Source of the DNA: Areca catechu | Lineage: Eukaryota; Streptophyta; Magnoliopsida; Arecales; Arecaceae | Direction: 5' to 3' | DNA length: 64,000 nucleotides | Assembly: GCA_021397845.1 (NCBI GenBank) | Contig: CM038052.1 | Span: 47,328,949 to 47,392,948 of the forward strand | Part shown: in pieces, positions 33,953 through 46,093 of the stretch | Layout: every line of letters begins with the position of its first letter | Numbering within the stretch: the first letter of the stretch is position 1 | The notes under the pieces: generated by a model | What the model was told of the DNA's origin: nothing | Database searches by the model: none | The model's input: the letters and a program-made list of their open reading frames with translations, nothing else | Program-made: the position numbers and the translations under genes

Positions 33953-35930
33953 TGTTGGGAATAGTATCCCAAAGCCAATTATCTAGGCTGTAGATGGTTA
34001 TGCTATTTTGTAATTATATATGAATTTTTTTTTAATGAATAAAGTTATTCTTTTGGATGTTCATCACATGTGCATTTTCCTAAAAATAACTCTTGTGTGA
34101 TGGAGTCCTTAGAACTACATTATATTTGATATAGAGAGGATATATCGAGTAGTTCTTAAACTGGTTCACAATCAAAGGATACACTGTTATAGGACGACGA
34201 TGTATCAAGTGTAGGTTGTTGTATGTCACATTGGTTGGTTGTCCTCTTAACCAAAGAGTGTAGAGATACTGAAGTGACATACAGGTGAAATGTATGACAT
34301 CTCACTAAACGTGACCAACTACGGAGCTCCTTTCTGTCAAAGGGTTGCTCGCAAAGGGATATGAGTATATATGTCCCTTGGACCTGAGGTCACCATGGTA
34401 GGTTGCAAGCAACTTACTATACTTTGGTGCCGGACTACCTGGATTTCTAATCCAGTGATGAAAGGTATCTTGATATAGTCAAGTATTTGTGGAGTGGTGG
34501 TAGATTAAGATGAGATTGACCCCTCCAAATGGTTTGGGGTGAATGACTCACTATGTCTCAATTTAGCAAAACCTTGGTCAGGATAGTTCTTTGTGAGAAG
34601 TCACAGAACTTGTAAGGTTGAGACACGATCTGGATGTACTAAATTAGGGTTGGCAGTCAAACTCTAGGTCATCCTGAGCATTATGAGGTCAAAGGGATGA
34701 ATTATGCAGTAACCATATGCCAGGAATTCTAGAGAGTTGCTCTGCAATCTTTGACCTATTTGGATATTGGGTATCATTACTAGATGATGACTTTGATTAG
34801 TACTGGAAGTGTTCCAGTGCTACCAGCTTAGTGTTCGAACCTATGGGATCACACACCATCAGGGTTTCTACCTGATCTATAGGCTAATCAATGATTGAGA
34901 ATCATTTGGTATCACTAGGGGTCAATATGATTGACCATGATCCAAGTGTCGACACTTTGGAGTATCGATACTTTGAAGTGTCGACACTTGGTTGTGATGA
35001 GAATTTTTTTTCACTAATTTGATTAGTGAATTTTGGAGGACTTATTTGTAATACGATTGCAACCTGATGGGTCAAGCCAAATGTAATTTGGCTTAGATCA
35101 AATTGGATTTAATTTTTCATGATCTCTTTCCTTTTAAAAGATTTAAATTTGAATTTTAAATTCAAATTTCAAATCTTGGCTGAAATTGGCTCCATGGTTT
35201 TTATGGAATATTTGGGAATGCAAATTTTCTCCTATTTAAACCTACAGCTAATTTGGTTTAACCCTTAACCCTCTCCCCCAATCACTCCACCTTTCATATC
35301 TCTCTCCCTCTTCGCTGCCACTATAAATAAGTATTATTGTAGGGCCAACAACAGGATGATAACCTGGGCTTTTCTAAGAGAGAAAGAAAGGGATTCCTTA
35401 GAGTGGGATTTGAGAGGATTAGGATTTTGGCTGTGAGCCTATCTAGCAATCAAGCTAGGGTTTGGGAAGAGAGAGTTGGTTGGGAAGGGTTTCACTTTCA
35501 CTTCTCCTCATTGTCCTTCAACAAGTTCTTCCCGGTGGCTTCAAAAAGGTCTTGCAGGTCCAAGGAAGGAGAAGATTGACTTCCAGGATCCTAAAGAGCT
35601 AGACTCCAAAGGAGTTGATTGCAATCAAGCCCTGGTGTGAACTACCCGCAGAGGCCAGACACTTGTATGGCTCGGCAGCTCTTCATCACCTCCATCCAAC
35701 GGTTTAAAGATAACATACCTTTCCCTTGGTCTCATGTGATCAGATCTAAAGCATGAAATTTTTACATGCTTTTCCTTTTTATTGCTTATGGTATTCTTTG
35801 CATGTACTTTTATTATGTTGGATCCTGTTGCAGCCAGATTGGTAGATCAACTTGATCGATCTGCCAAGTCTTTTGCTATTCTTTATTTTAAAATAGTTTT
35901 AAAATATAGTCTGCTTGTACTGCTTCATTT
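33953..35930 (+). repeat. LTR of Copia-A, about 1.98 kb
   Basis: Starts TGTTGGGAATAGTATCCC just after the polypurine tract AAGTGGGAG and ends near CTTCA (35927), a few bases before a PBS. The start parallels Copia-B TGTTGGGAATTGTGTCCC (62542). A TATA box ACTATAAATAAG lies at about 35321. Palindromic GTGTCGACAC and GTATCGATAC motifs occur at 34944-34989. Confidence 0.78.
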
Positions 35931-35934
35931 TTAT

Positions 35935-36420
35935 TGGTATTAGAGCCAGGTTTCTATAGCATAATAATAGTAGCATGTTAAGATATCATTAGTTTTCTCT
36001 TTCAAAGTACTTGGATTGAGTGCATCACCATGGCCGTCTAGTCATAGGAGAGAAGTAGGGCTACAAGACCCTCCTTCCCTTTCAATGGGATCTCCTATGG
36101 CATGTAGGGATGCCACTTATGAAGTGACTCATGAAGAAGAAAAGTAAAGGTGTCGACTCATGAGTGCGTACCAAAAAATATGACATTCTATTATCACCCT
36201 ATCTCAGGCCATGTGTCAACCCTAGTGTCGACCCTAGTATCGACATCTAGTGTTGATACTTGACCCTAGTGAGTCGACACTTGACCTGCGAATGCTAAAA
36301 AATAGTGAATTCAAATTTTAATTGGTTGTAAAATTGTTTTACATTACAAATTGAAATTATTTCAGTTTATGAAGATTATTGAACTTAATTAATAATTAAG
36401 TTACCAAGAAGATTCCTACA
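35935..36420 (+). other. PBS and leader following the Copia-A LTR
   Basis: TGGTATTAGAGC at 35935-35946 is an initiator-Met PBS with one change. The downstream leader resembles Copia-B 57058 on (for example CATCACCATGGCCGT versus CTTCACCATGACCGT). Its presence after a 3' LTR is abnormal for a single element. Confidence 0.65.
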
Positions 36421-37390
36421 CTCGCATAAAGATAAAAGCACCCCCTAAGTGGCCAAGTGCATCTTGATTAAATAGCAGGATAGCAGGTACTGTACAAAGG
36501 TACTGGCACTCCCTACCTATAGCGACTCCGATGGAGAGATGCACTGCTAAGGTAAAAGTAGCCTATTGTTGTAAACATGGCTCTCCTCCTGGTAACACCC
36601 AGTGTGATGAAGAGCATGCATGGTGACTCCAATGGGGAGGCAGCATTCAGCAAAGTAGCCCACCAACAAATGGAGGAAGTTTACTGATGAGCAAAGAATG
36701 CTAATCGAGAAACTGGAAAAGTGCCACTAATCCACGCTCAGGCTTTTACTCCTTCCTACAACCCGATGTTGGGGCTTCCCATCTACCTTTATATCTAAAC
36801 ATGGGTGCCCCCTGAGAAAGATTTAGATGATGTTGCTTGTAGCTTGAGCCCTTCTCTTCGCATTAAGTCCACTAACTGGCTGTAACTATAGTGATGCAAA
36901 TAGAGTGCCAGTGGTTAAGTCCACCAACTAACTATAATAGTGTTGGTTAAGTGATGGCATTAAGTATCCATGGAATCTATTTCCTGGGGAGAACCCATCC
37001 TTTAGAAAAGGAAGCCTTATGAACCAAGAATGTTCACCAAAGGCTAAGAGTAGTGGCTTCCTAGATATTTTCAGTAGCATGATAATGAGGAGTTATGAAA
37101 ACCCAACCCCCCCCCCCCCCCCATCTATCCTTTTATAATTAACTTGATGGGAAGATCACTACTCACACATCCAATCAGAGTCCAGTGACATCATCCTCTC
37201 AAAAAGTGAATAACATCGAGAAAGAATGTCAGGGGCGGAAATTAATTCCATCTATCCTCATCTTCTTGTAAATAGTACCTAAAGGACCCGTCTCATTTGA
37301 AATGTATCTAGTCAAGATCCCTTGAAAACCAAATACCATGCCAAGTGGCACTCCTCAATAGTAGAGTATTTCTAAGAGGTGGAGGAATGA
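36421..37390. other. Non-coding internal sequence, probably of Gypsy-C or the Copia leader
   Basis: No coding frame. A run of 16 C bases lies at 37107-37122. I could not assign it to either element. Confidence 0.4.
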
Positions 37391-37399
37391 AAGCATTAA

Positions 37400-38830
37400 C
37401 AAGGCATTCAAATATCCATGGCTCCAAGTGATCAACCTATGATTAGTCAAAGCCTAAGAGGCATTTAGCATCCTTGGCTACAAGTGATCAAGTCGTGGTC
37501 AGTCAAAGCCTTAATAGCCCTTTTAATTTTCCATATAAAAGCATTCAAATATCCATAGCTCTAAGTGATCGATCTATAATTGGTCAAAGTATAAGAGGTA
37601 TTTAGCATCCATGACTCCAAGTATTCCAGTTGCGGTAAGTCGGAGCCTTAACGATTTTTTCAATAATCTGCATAAAGCTATTCAAATACTCACAGCTCCA
37701 AGTGATTGATCTACGATCGGTCAAAGTCCAAGAGGTGTTTAGTGTCCATGGCTCCAAGTAATCAAGTCGCGGTTGGTCAAAGCCTCAATGGTCCATATAA
37801 AGATATTTAAATACTCACAGCTTTAAGTGATTGACCTACGATTGGTCAAAGAACAAGAAACATTTAGCACCCATGGCTCCAAGTGATCGAGTCATGGCTA
37901 GTTAGAGCCTTAACAACCCTTTCAATAGTCCATATAAAGGTGTTCAAATGCTCATGACTCTAGTGATCGAGTTACGATCAGTTCAAGCCTTAATGGTCCT
38001 TTTAATGGCCCATATAAAGCCATTCAAACATCCATGGCTCCAAGTGATTGACCTAAATCAATCAAAGCCCAAGAGGTGTTTAGCATCTATGTTTCCAAGT
38101 GATCGAGTCATGATCGATTAGAGCCTCAATGGCTCTTTCAACATTCTATATAAAGGTGTTCAAATACCCATGGATCCAAGTGATCAACCTACAATCAATC
38201 AGAGTTCAAGAAGCATTTAGCATCCATGGCTCTAATTGATTGAGTTGCGGTCGGTTAAAGCTTTAACGCCCTTTTAGTGGCCCGTATAAAGGTATTCAAA
38301 TATCCAAGGCTCCAAGTAATTGACCTATAACAATTAGAGCCTATGAGACATTTTGCATCCATGATTTCAAGTGATCGAGTCACAGTTGGTCAGAGCCTCA
38401 ATGGTCCTTTCAACAGCATGTATAAAGGGTTCAAATGTCCATAAATCCAAGTGATCGACCTACAGTCAATCAGAGTCGAAGAGATGTTTAGCACCCATGG
38501 CTCCAAGTGATCGAGTCACAATCGGTCAGAATCTTAACAACCCTTTCAATGACCCCTATATAGACATTCAAATATCCATGGATCCAAGTAATTGACCTAT
38601 GATTGGTCAGATCCCTAAGAGGTGTTTAGCATCCATGGCTCCAAGTGATCGAGTTATGGTTAGTCAAAGCCTCAATGGCCCCTTTAATGACCCATATAAA
38701 GGCATTCAAATATCCACAGCTTCAAGTGATCGCTTATGATTAATCAAAGCCTGAGAGGCATTTAACGCCCATGGCTCCAAGTAACCATTCCACAATCGAT
38801 CAGAGTCCCAAAAGGCAATCAACAATCAAG
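37400..38830 (+). repeat. 136-bp dimeric tandem array of Gypsy-C, about 10 copies
   Basis: The landmark CAAATATCCATGGCTCCAAG or close variants recurs near 37409, 37546, 37683, 37807, 37944, 38024, 38161, 38297, 38432, 38568 and 38706, mostly 136 bp apart. Each unit has two related halves of about 68 bp, both with CCATGGCTCCAAGTGATCGA. The copies are quite diverged. Confidence 0.8.
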
Positions 38831-39133
38831 AACCTAGCTATTCTCCAATAATCAAGACTCGAGAATTCTGGTCAAATAGAAACCTGAAAACTTTTGATTG
38901 GATTGGAGGGAGAAGAGGTTATCCGATTATCCAACTAAAATGAAGAAAAATAAAATTTCATTACTTTTCAATAATAAATGTCCAAGGGCTACAAAAGGGA
39001 CATTGCAAGATTCAAAAAGGAACAAAATAAAATTCCTAGAAAAGAGCTAATTATTCTTAGCCTCAAACTCATTAACAACCATTTTAGGTGACTGCTGGTC
39101 ATTGGAGCCACTCCAAGATTCTATCTCGGATGA

Positions 39134-41061
39134 CTAGCCTCCTTTGTTATCCAGACTTATGGGCCCCTTCATGATGGACGACAGATCCTTTATACTTCTC
39201 GAGCTCCCTAGGAGACCCTTCACCTGAGATATCACCCCACAGGGAGAGGTATCAGGCTCTATGCCTGGGTGTGGGATCGAATCTACTATAAGTTGCATAA
39301 TGAACTTAGCCACATTCATGCTAGATGGAGGCAAGCGATTGAGATCAAGTTTTAGATGAAGGACCCACACCAGTGCTTGACAATTAAGAAATCTCACCTG
39401 ATAGCCCCGATCAAACATCACTCCTCCTATAACTCCACTTTCCCATGTTTCTCGAGCCTCTTCTACATGACGATGCTCCTCAAGCAGGATTTTCGGCATG
39501 ATTGGTGATGACTTCATGATCGAGACCATCAGCTTGGCTGTCGATGGCTCTATGACCGGGACTATTGGGTGGACTCATGTGCAACTACTGACCATAACCT
39601 CGACCTAGTATTAGAACCAACTATAGCACTTACATCTGGTATGCAACATGTCTCTTGCTAGGGAAACTAATCTGGTCGATAGGACACCATGGCAACTTGC
39701 CCACAACCAACTTCAAGAGTGGCTATCAATAGCTAACCACCTGGTAATGTGTGCAGCCTTATTTAGGGTGATCTAACTAACAAAGGGATAATAGCCAGTG
39801 GTGATCCCCCAACTTCTAGACCAAGCATCAACTCCCTACCTCTCATTGATCGCTCGAGCTTAGCAATTTCTTTTGGGCTTGACATAGCTTATCCTGAAAT
39901 TCCACTGATCAAGCAATGATTTTTCATTGTGTTTTTCTAGAAGCGAGTAGTGACTCTAAACCAAAAATTTCTCCATGAGTGGATGAAAACTGGCTCTGCT
40001 CCTGAGCCACCTTGATAGCTGTCCCAGGCTACTTGGGAAACCTTCTTCGATAACTTTTTCATTTCCTCTTTAAACTTAATCTTCTCAAAAATATGTGTGG
40101 CTTTACTCCCGAGCCACCCTGGTGGCTGTTACCTACAAAATTGAACATCAAAAAGCAAGACGAAATGCTTGTTGAAGAGCCATCACAAACTAGTGCCTCG
40201 GGTCTTGAAAGTCTATACTAGTTTGTGATGGCCTCAGGAAGGGCCTCCACTAGTTTGGGCTTGGTGAGTTTGACCCTCTTTGAAGTGGAAGAAGGGGCCT
40301 TCCCTTTTCTCTTCTTTTTCTGGACCAAAGTCTCCCTTAATGCCTCTAGCTACTCATGCATCATACCTACAAATTGTATTATTCAATCAAGAGCATAGAT
40401 AATAGTAAAAAAAGAAGAGAGAACTAAAGCCCAAAACTTACCCTCGGGAGTTGACTAAGGCCTGCCTTACAAAGGAATTCTTTTAATAAAAGAAGCTTTA
40501 GCCAAGGGGATTTGTAGGCTCTAAGAATTGCAAAAAGACTCTCCTCCTTATCACTCAATTCGAGAACAACTAAGATGGATGCCTCTAGCTGATCCCAGCT
40601 CGATAAGCCCCCATCGTTTATCAAAGGACAAGAGACAAACAGAAAGTGCTTCTTTCACCCTTTGATGGCAAAAGAAGCACCTTTGATCAATGGCTCTACC
40701 CCCTCTAGGTGGTAAGGTACCACCATGCCTTAGAATATGGGTGTATTTGGGCAGTAAAGAATATACAAAACAAGAAAAAGGTGAGCTAACTCTTAGTCAA
40801 AAAGCAAAGGACTTGAAACCCTATGATGTGTCTAACAGAATTTGGGATTAGGATGCATAAAGGGATTCCATAAGAATGGAAGAGTTTGAGAACAAAAGGG
40901 GAGAGGGGAAACCTTAGCCCGGCCTCAAGCACCTCCTCATATACTCCTAGACGATTGGAAGAGAAATCATTTATTTGGACATTCGGGCCTAGTAGTTCTA
41001 GTTCAAAATCCTCTGAGACATAATATGCTAAATGGATATGGGATAGGTCCTCTTTGTCCAT
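39134..41061 (-). pseudogene. Antisense gene of Gypsy-C (same family as in Gypsy-A and Gypsy-B)
   Basis: Minus strand. From 41061: DKEDLSHIHLAYYV, then VYEEVLEAGLRFPLSPFVLK, then CILIPNSVRHIIGFQVLC (to about 40790), matching the start of the domain in the other two elements. At 40624-40424, EESLFAILRAYKSPWLKLLL and LCKAGLSQLPRV correspond to the Gypsy-A segment near 14960-14900. At 39529-39134 a C-terminal part with YQVRFLNCQALVWVLHLKLD resembles the end of the Gypsy-A protein. The pieces are separated by stops or introns, so this copy is decayed. The reading between 39530 and 40420 is poor. Confidence 0.58.
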
Positions 41062-41701
41062 CGTAGATGAATATGACTCTGGATTGGAGATCGCCGATGC
41101 AACGTGCCCTTTTCACAAAGCATTGGGTCATTTGACCCCTCCTTCCTAATGCTCCATGATGGTTTCCCTTTCCTAACATCCCTAGGGCTCAACTTTTGCT
41201 TTAGGTTCTAAGAAGAAAAGAAAATGGCTACGGGGAAAGAAAAGAGAGCCAACCTGAAACTTGGAAGAGGTGGAAGACCCCTTCAAAGAAAATTGCAAAG
41301 GATGGAAAGAAAATCGATGCCTCGAACTGAAGATGATGATCGAAGGCTTTAGGAGAAGAAGTTCCAATCCAAGAATATGAAAAAAACCACGGAGAGAGGT
41401 GAAGTCATCCTTTCAAATAGGGCAAGCTGCCTCACACTACCTCAAAGGGTTTGCCTACCGCCACATGGTAGGTCCTTATTGCATCAGATGGTCATGAGTT
41501 GCTTAGAGTAAATGTAGCATATCCTACAAAGTACAATTAAAAAATATAAGGTGAGGTGCATCATTATCCTATCCGTTTAAATCTACCTCGAAGATAATGT
41601 GCCTCCAAATTAAGGGAAGGGTTTTCATATCCTCGACCCTCCTTTTTTCAGGATACTTTCATGATCTGACCAAAATCAGGATCAGAAAGTAGGGAGATAT
41701 C
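41062..41701. other. Region between the antisense gene start and the 3' LTR of Gypsy-C
   Basis: It probably holds the antisense gene's promoter and the element's polypurine tract (AGAAAGTAGGGAGATATC at about 41684). No coding frame is supported. Confidence 0.4.
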
Positions 41702-43244
41702 TATTGGTAGAAATTATGATCAAACTAGGAACATGAGATCTACGATGGTATAAGTACTCCATCAGCTAGGCAACACGCACCATGATCGAAGACACAAGCA
41801 AAGACTGGTTGATTACAAAGGCTAGACTTGGCACCCTCCGACTGAGTAAGGATAGCATAGACCTATGCCTACAAGGTATCAGCGAGCCTCACCGACTACC
41901 CTTAAGGTGCTTGGCCAGAAGCCCTTAGGCATGTATCAGCAGCTGTTGACTCCTATGCCTAGAAGATATCAGCAAGCCCTACCGACCACCCCTAAGGTAC
42001 TTGACTAGAAGCCTTTGAGCATGTATCAGTAGTGATAGACTCCTATGCTTGGAAGGTATTAGCAAGCCCCACTGATCACTTCTAAGGTGCTTGGCCAGAA
42101 GCCCTCGAGTATATATCAATAACAATCGACTTCTATATCTCGAGGTATCAGTGAGCCTTGTCGACCATCCCTAAAGCACTAGGCCAGAAGCTCTCAAGAA
42201 TGTATCAGTAGTAGTCGACTCCTATACCTGGAAGGTATCAACAAGTCCTACTGACCATTCCTAAGGTGCTTGGCTAAAAGCCCTCAGGTGTGTATCGGCA
42301 GCGATCGACTCCTATACCTGGAAGGTATCAATGAGCCTGCTAGCCACCCCTAAGACACTCAGTCAAAAGCCCTCGGGAATATATCAGTAGCAGTTGACTC
42401 CTATTCCTGGAAGGTATCAGCAAGCCTTGCCGAACATCCCTAAGGCACTTGGCTAGAAGCTCTCGAGTGTGTATTAATAGAGGTCGACTCCTATACCTGG
42501 GAGGTATTAGCGAACCCCATTAACCATCTTTAAGGCACTCGGTTAAAAGCCCTCAGGCATGTATCGATGGTGGTCAACTCCTCTACCTGGAAGTTATCAG
42601 CAAGCCCACACCAACTGATTGAAAAGCTCTCAGTTGTAAGCTTGGCATGGCTATACCTTGGGCACACTGAGAGTACTCTAGCTGGCAAAATCTTAGCAAC
42701 ATGTCTACTCTGAGGCCCCCAAGATATAGCACTCTAATGCTCAACACCATCACTTCTACTACTTGGCTAGACCCTTCATCACATCCCAAAATCTTCAAAT
42801 TATTACCAGATCTCCATGATTGGGGCAGGCGTGCTTAGGCATCCCATAATCCAAGTCATCATTTAATAGAGCATGGCAAATCTCGTGATAAGGACACATT
42901 AAGGAGGACAAGACATTTCCTATTGACAAAAAAGTCTCAAGCAACATGTGGAAGATCTTGTTGCCTTTCATCAAATCCAATAGAATCTTGGTCATGCCCA
43001 AAGAAGCCTTGAATCTCCACTTATAAAAGGGACTCAATGCAAGTTTTTTAAGGTACGTGAGTTTTCCTACTTACACCCTCCATGCTATTGGCATCAATTC
43101 TGACTTGAGCGTTAGAGTGCCATCGCATGGACCATCCTGGCAGGACATTTTATAGGTACTACCTCCTAGAGAGTCATCCACATCGCTCACTCTAGTGCCA
43201 CCTCTAGCTTTTCCTCTAATGTTCGACAAATTTCAGCACCAACA
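41702..43244 (+). repeat. 3' LTR of Gypsy-C, 1543 bp
   Basis: Starts TATTGGTAGAAATTATG (TG changed to TA) and ends CACCAACA at 43244, followed by AGCAT. It carries the 90-bp array at 41862-42610, and a TATA-like CTTATAAAAGGG near 43020. Confidence 0.8.
41862..42610 (+). repeat. 90-bp tandem array in U3 of the Gypsy-C 3' LTR
   Basis: CCTATGCCTGGAAGGTATCA-like starts recur every 90 bp (41862, 41952, 42042, 42132, 42222 and on). The 5' LTR remnant has four such units before it is cut. Confidence 0.85.
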
Positions 43245-43639
43245 AGCATATAATGAACTAAAGATTTGTTGAATTATACATTGAAAACATTTCAAGAATT
43301 TAAAATCATTTACGAGAAAATTAATTTAATTGCCCAAGTTAAGAGCCAAAAAACTTAAGTTTGGAAAGCTACATCATATAAAGAAGTCCAAGAGTCGACA
43401 CCAAATTTCAATGAGATGACTCTAATATAAAGAAATCAATAGCATAGTCTATGAGTTGACTTCAAGGTTCCTGAGTCAACTCTCTTGGGAAAGATATAAA
43501 ACTAAAATTTTTAGTCCAAAGCTTGAGTCAACCCTAGATTATCTTGAGTCAACTCCTGGCCAATTTTGAGTCAACTTTCAAAAACTGAGTCAACTCTCTT
43601 ACAAAAGAATTACTCGAAGGAGTATATTAAGCCCGATCG

Positions 43640-44112
43640 AGGGTTAGAATACCATAGCTAGGCTTTGAAGGTATCGCTTTGCATATAATGGAGTCAGAAG
43701 CATTGTGGAGCAACATCAAGGCTTTGAAGCTTTCCAACTGATTAACTAGGTCAAAAGATCCATCATAAGGTTCCAACTAGGGATCTTTGAATCAGGGTAG
43801 GAGCGGTTCATCCATTATTCTTTGGACAAATGGTAAATCCATGTTGAATTCAAACATGTTGAATTGGGCCTGCCCTTTCAAAGTTTTGATATACTACTGC
43901 ATCTGCAGGAATTTCTTCTCAATGTTGTTGCCTTGGGTCGAACATTGTTCCAAGCATTGCTGCAAAGAATGTTCCAGGGTGGAGTCTCTTGCTGACCACA
44001 GATCGAAGAATGCCCTTGGCAGGCCCTCTTGGGGCTCTTAAACCAACTATGTTAGCTAAATTGGGCCTACACAGGACTACACGGATAGGACTGGTAACTT
44101 TGAATTGATCGT
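43640..44112 (-). pseudogene. gag: Gypsy gag fragment on the opposite strand
   Basis: Read leftward: AAMLGTMFDPRQQH (about 43960-43920), then IMDEPLLP and LEPYDGSFDLVNQLESFKAL (about 43780-43700) and HNASDSIICKAIPSKP (about 43700-43650). This is the capsid region seen in Gypsy-A (DPYDGTTDPLDHLEGYKALM), in a diverged copy. Several stops; the rest of that element is not recognisable nearby. Confidence 0.6.
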
Positions 44113-45430
44113 TGTTGCCCAGAGTTAGCAATTTAAGAGGGGGATGAATTGGATTGTTAAGAATTTTTGCTAAATTTTGAAAACTATAGTTATTTTAAGA
44201 AAACCAATAGAAAAGTGAGTGCAGTCAATAACTCAATGAAATCAAAGTAACTAACACAAATGTAAATAGAACCAGAATAAATGAAGCAGCCAAGAAGATA
44301 GCAAGAGAGCTATCAGTACACAAAAGTACAAATACAACAAATTTTATAATAATTTGATGCTAACCCTTGTACCTATGTCCACTTTACAAGCTCACATACT
44401 TGAAAATTCTACTATAATATACTCAGGGTTATAGCTAGATTATTTTTTCAAGCTCGTAATCTAAATCTAGTCAATTTTTACAAGCTCACCAACCGAAAAT
44501 CTTTCCCACACCAAGTCATCCCGACTTAGTTCAATACAAACAATAAATTACGAGCTAGGTTAGGCCTTTCTATTTTTAAGTTTCTTAACCCAAGAAACTC
44601 AATACAATAATAGAGTATAAGAAATAATGAATTTAAAGCATAATAAATGTAAAATTCTTGAAAATTAGGGAGGCTATTAAAGTTGTAGCTCAATTATGAA
44701 GAACTCCTTAATATTTTGAGTGAAGGCTTGAGACTAGACTTGATGTAGATTTGTGCAATAGGTATAATCTTTCAAATCAATCAAGCTTTTAACTCTTAAT
44801 TAAGAAGGCTATAAATGCTCTCTTTTAAGAGCTATTCCTTCTTTTCTTTCCTTTCTCAAGGTTTTTTCAATAGAATGTTCAAAATGTTAAGCTTCAAATG
44901 AATTTCCAAGATCCATAGAAGGCTGAGATGACTTGAATTAGTCGTTACAAATTACAAACTAGCTATTTAAAATTGTTGGAGAAAAGGATGATAAACTAGC
45001 TATTTATACTGTCGAAGCTCGATATGGTCGACTCGACTTCTTCTAGGGTTGACTATAGTTTAGGATCGCCTCATGAATTCTCTAGAGTTGGCTTAGGTTT
45101 TCTGCTCTTTCTAAATGCTATTTTGTCTATTATTTTGAGACATCACTTGGATTGACTTTGGATCATCTAAGATTGGCTCTGGTTTAGGACCGACTCTTAA
45201 AAGTTTTAGGGCGATTATAACTAAAGATTTTAAATTTATAGGTCTCTATTTTCTACTCTGAGACATCAATAAGGTCAACTATTGATTAATGAGATATATT
45301 TCTAGGCTAGATTTGCTATCTCAAAATAAGCAATTGTCAGTTTAGAAAATCTTCACTTATACATTCTCAAGCATTCTTATTAATACCAAAAGTATCCAAG
45401 TATTTTGACATTATTAAAATTAATTTTTAA
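44113..45430 (-). repeat. Solo-LTR-like block, probably Copia SIRE-like, minus strand
   Basis: The + strand edge TGTTGCCCAGAG at 44113, next to AAGAGGGGGATGAATTG, looks like the end of a SIRE-type LTR read in reverse. The other edge near 45400-45430 (AATGTCAAAATACTTGG on the minus strand) resembles an LTR start. It abuts the gag fragment. No target duplication was found, so the borders are tentative. Confidence 0.35.
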
Positions 45431-46085
45431 AAACTCTCCTAGAGATGCTTTTTTTTTTTTTTTTTTTGTACTTACCTTCGAGTTCCATAGGTACCCCTTT
45501 TTATAGGTAAAGGCCACCATCGTCTATAGGAAGGCTACGATCGTTCCGGCAGGCAGGAATCGTGCCCACGGGGTCAAAGCGTAGCAAAGATGATGCTATT
45601 TGGGGTTGGAACAATTAGCTGGTGGGATTATCGTGGCAATCCTTTACCTTATTCACACGAAACTAGCAGTCCTGAGCTCATGAGACAGCTAATTGCCAGC
45701 TTGTTAGTGATTCTAGCAATTTCCTGCCAATCTTGCCCAATTCCCATGATCTTGGGTATGAGGGGATGTAGAAGATCCTGGGGCAATGCTACCATGGTGT
45801 CACCCAATTCCCATGATCTTGGGTATGAGGGGATGTAGAAGATCCTGGGTCAATGCTACCATGATGTCAAGCCTCCCTATTCTAGACCGGGCAGGCCGCC
45901 GCCTTGGTCCGACGCAGGTCGATCGAGGCCCGAGGTCGCACCACATCACATAAAATCCATATAAAATTATAAAATGTTGCTATTCATACGCATGTTTGGT
46001 TGCTATGGATTAATTAGGATGTGGGTGCAATTCATTTCATATTAAGTTCCTATTTTATGACTTATATGCACATCTTGTTTTGCAT
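45431..46085. other. Spacer with a 67-bp duplication, no gene seen
   Basis: Poly-T run near 45450-45470. A 67-bp segment starting CCCAATTCCCATGATC at 45736 is repeated at 45803. Confidence 0.5.
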
Positions 46086-46093
46086 ATAATTTA

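Larger units (their letters stand above)
29944..36420 (+). mobile_element. Copia-A: decayed Ty1/copia element, no 5' LTR, one LTR followed by a second leader
   Basis: From 29944 the sequence parallels Copia-B from about 58545: end of leader, gag, protease, integrase, RT, RNase H, polypurine tract and LTR (33953 to about 35930). The upstream LTR is missing. After the LTR a PBS and a leader start again (35935 to about 36420) with the same organisation as in Copia-B. This is what remains when two copies are joined through a shared LTR. Confidence 0.78.
29244..43244 (+). mobile_element. Gypsy-C: Tat-type element without gag-pol, interrupted by Copia-A
   Basis: The left LTR start TGTTGGTAGAAATTATG (29244) matches the right LTR start at 41702, and the element ends CACCAACA at 43244. 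AGCAT flanks both sides (29239-29243 and 43245-43249). The contents are a 5' LTR remnant, a MITE-like insert, Copia-A with an extra leader, a 136-bp array, an antisense gene and a full 3' LTR. No gag or pol of its own is visible. The rest of the 5' LTR and the PBS are also missing, so a large deletion or a non-autonomous design is likely. Confidence 0.75.

Noticed and set aside
37107..37122. Run of 16 C bases as a functional G-quadruplex-type signal
   Set aside because: A single homopolymer, possibly a sequencing or assembly artefact. Nothing around it supports a role.
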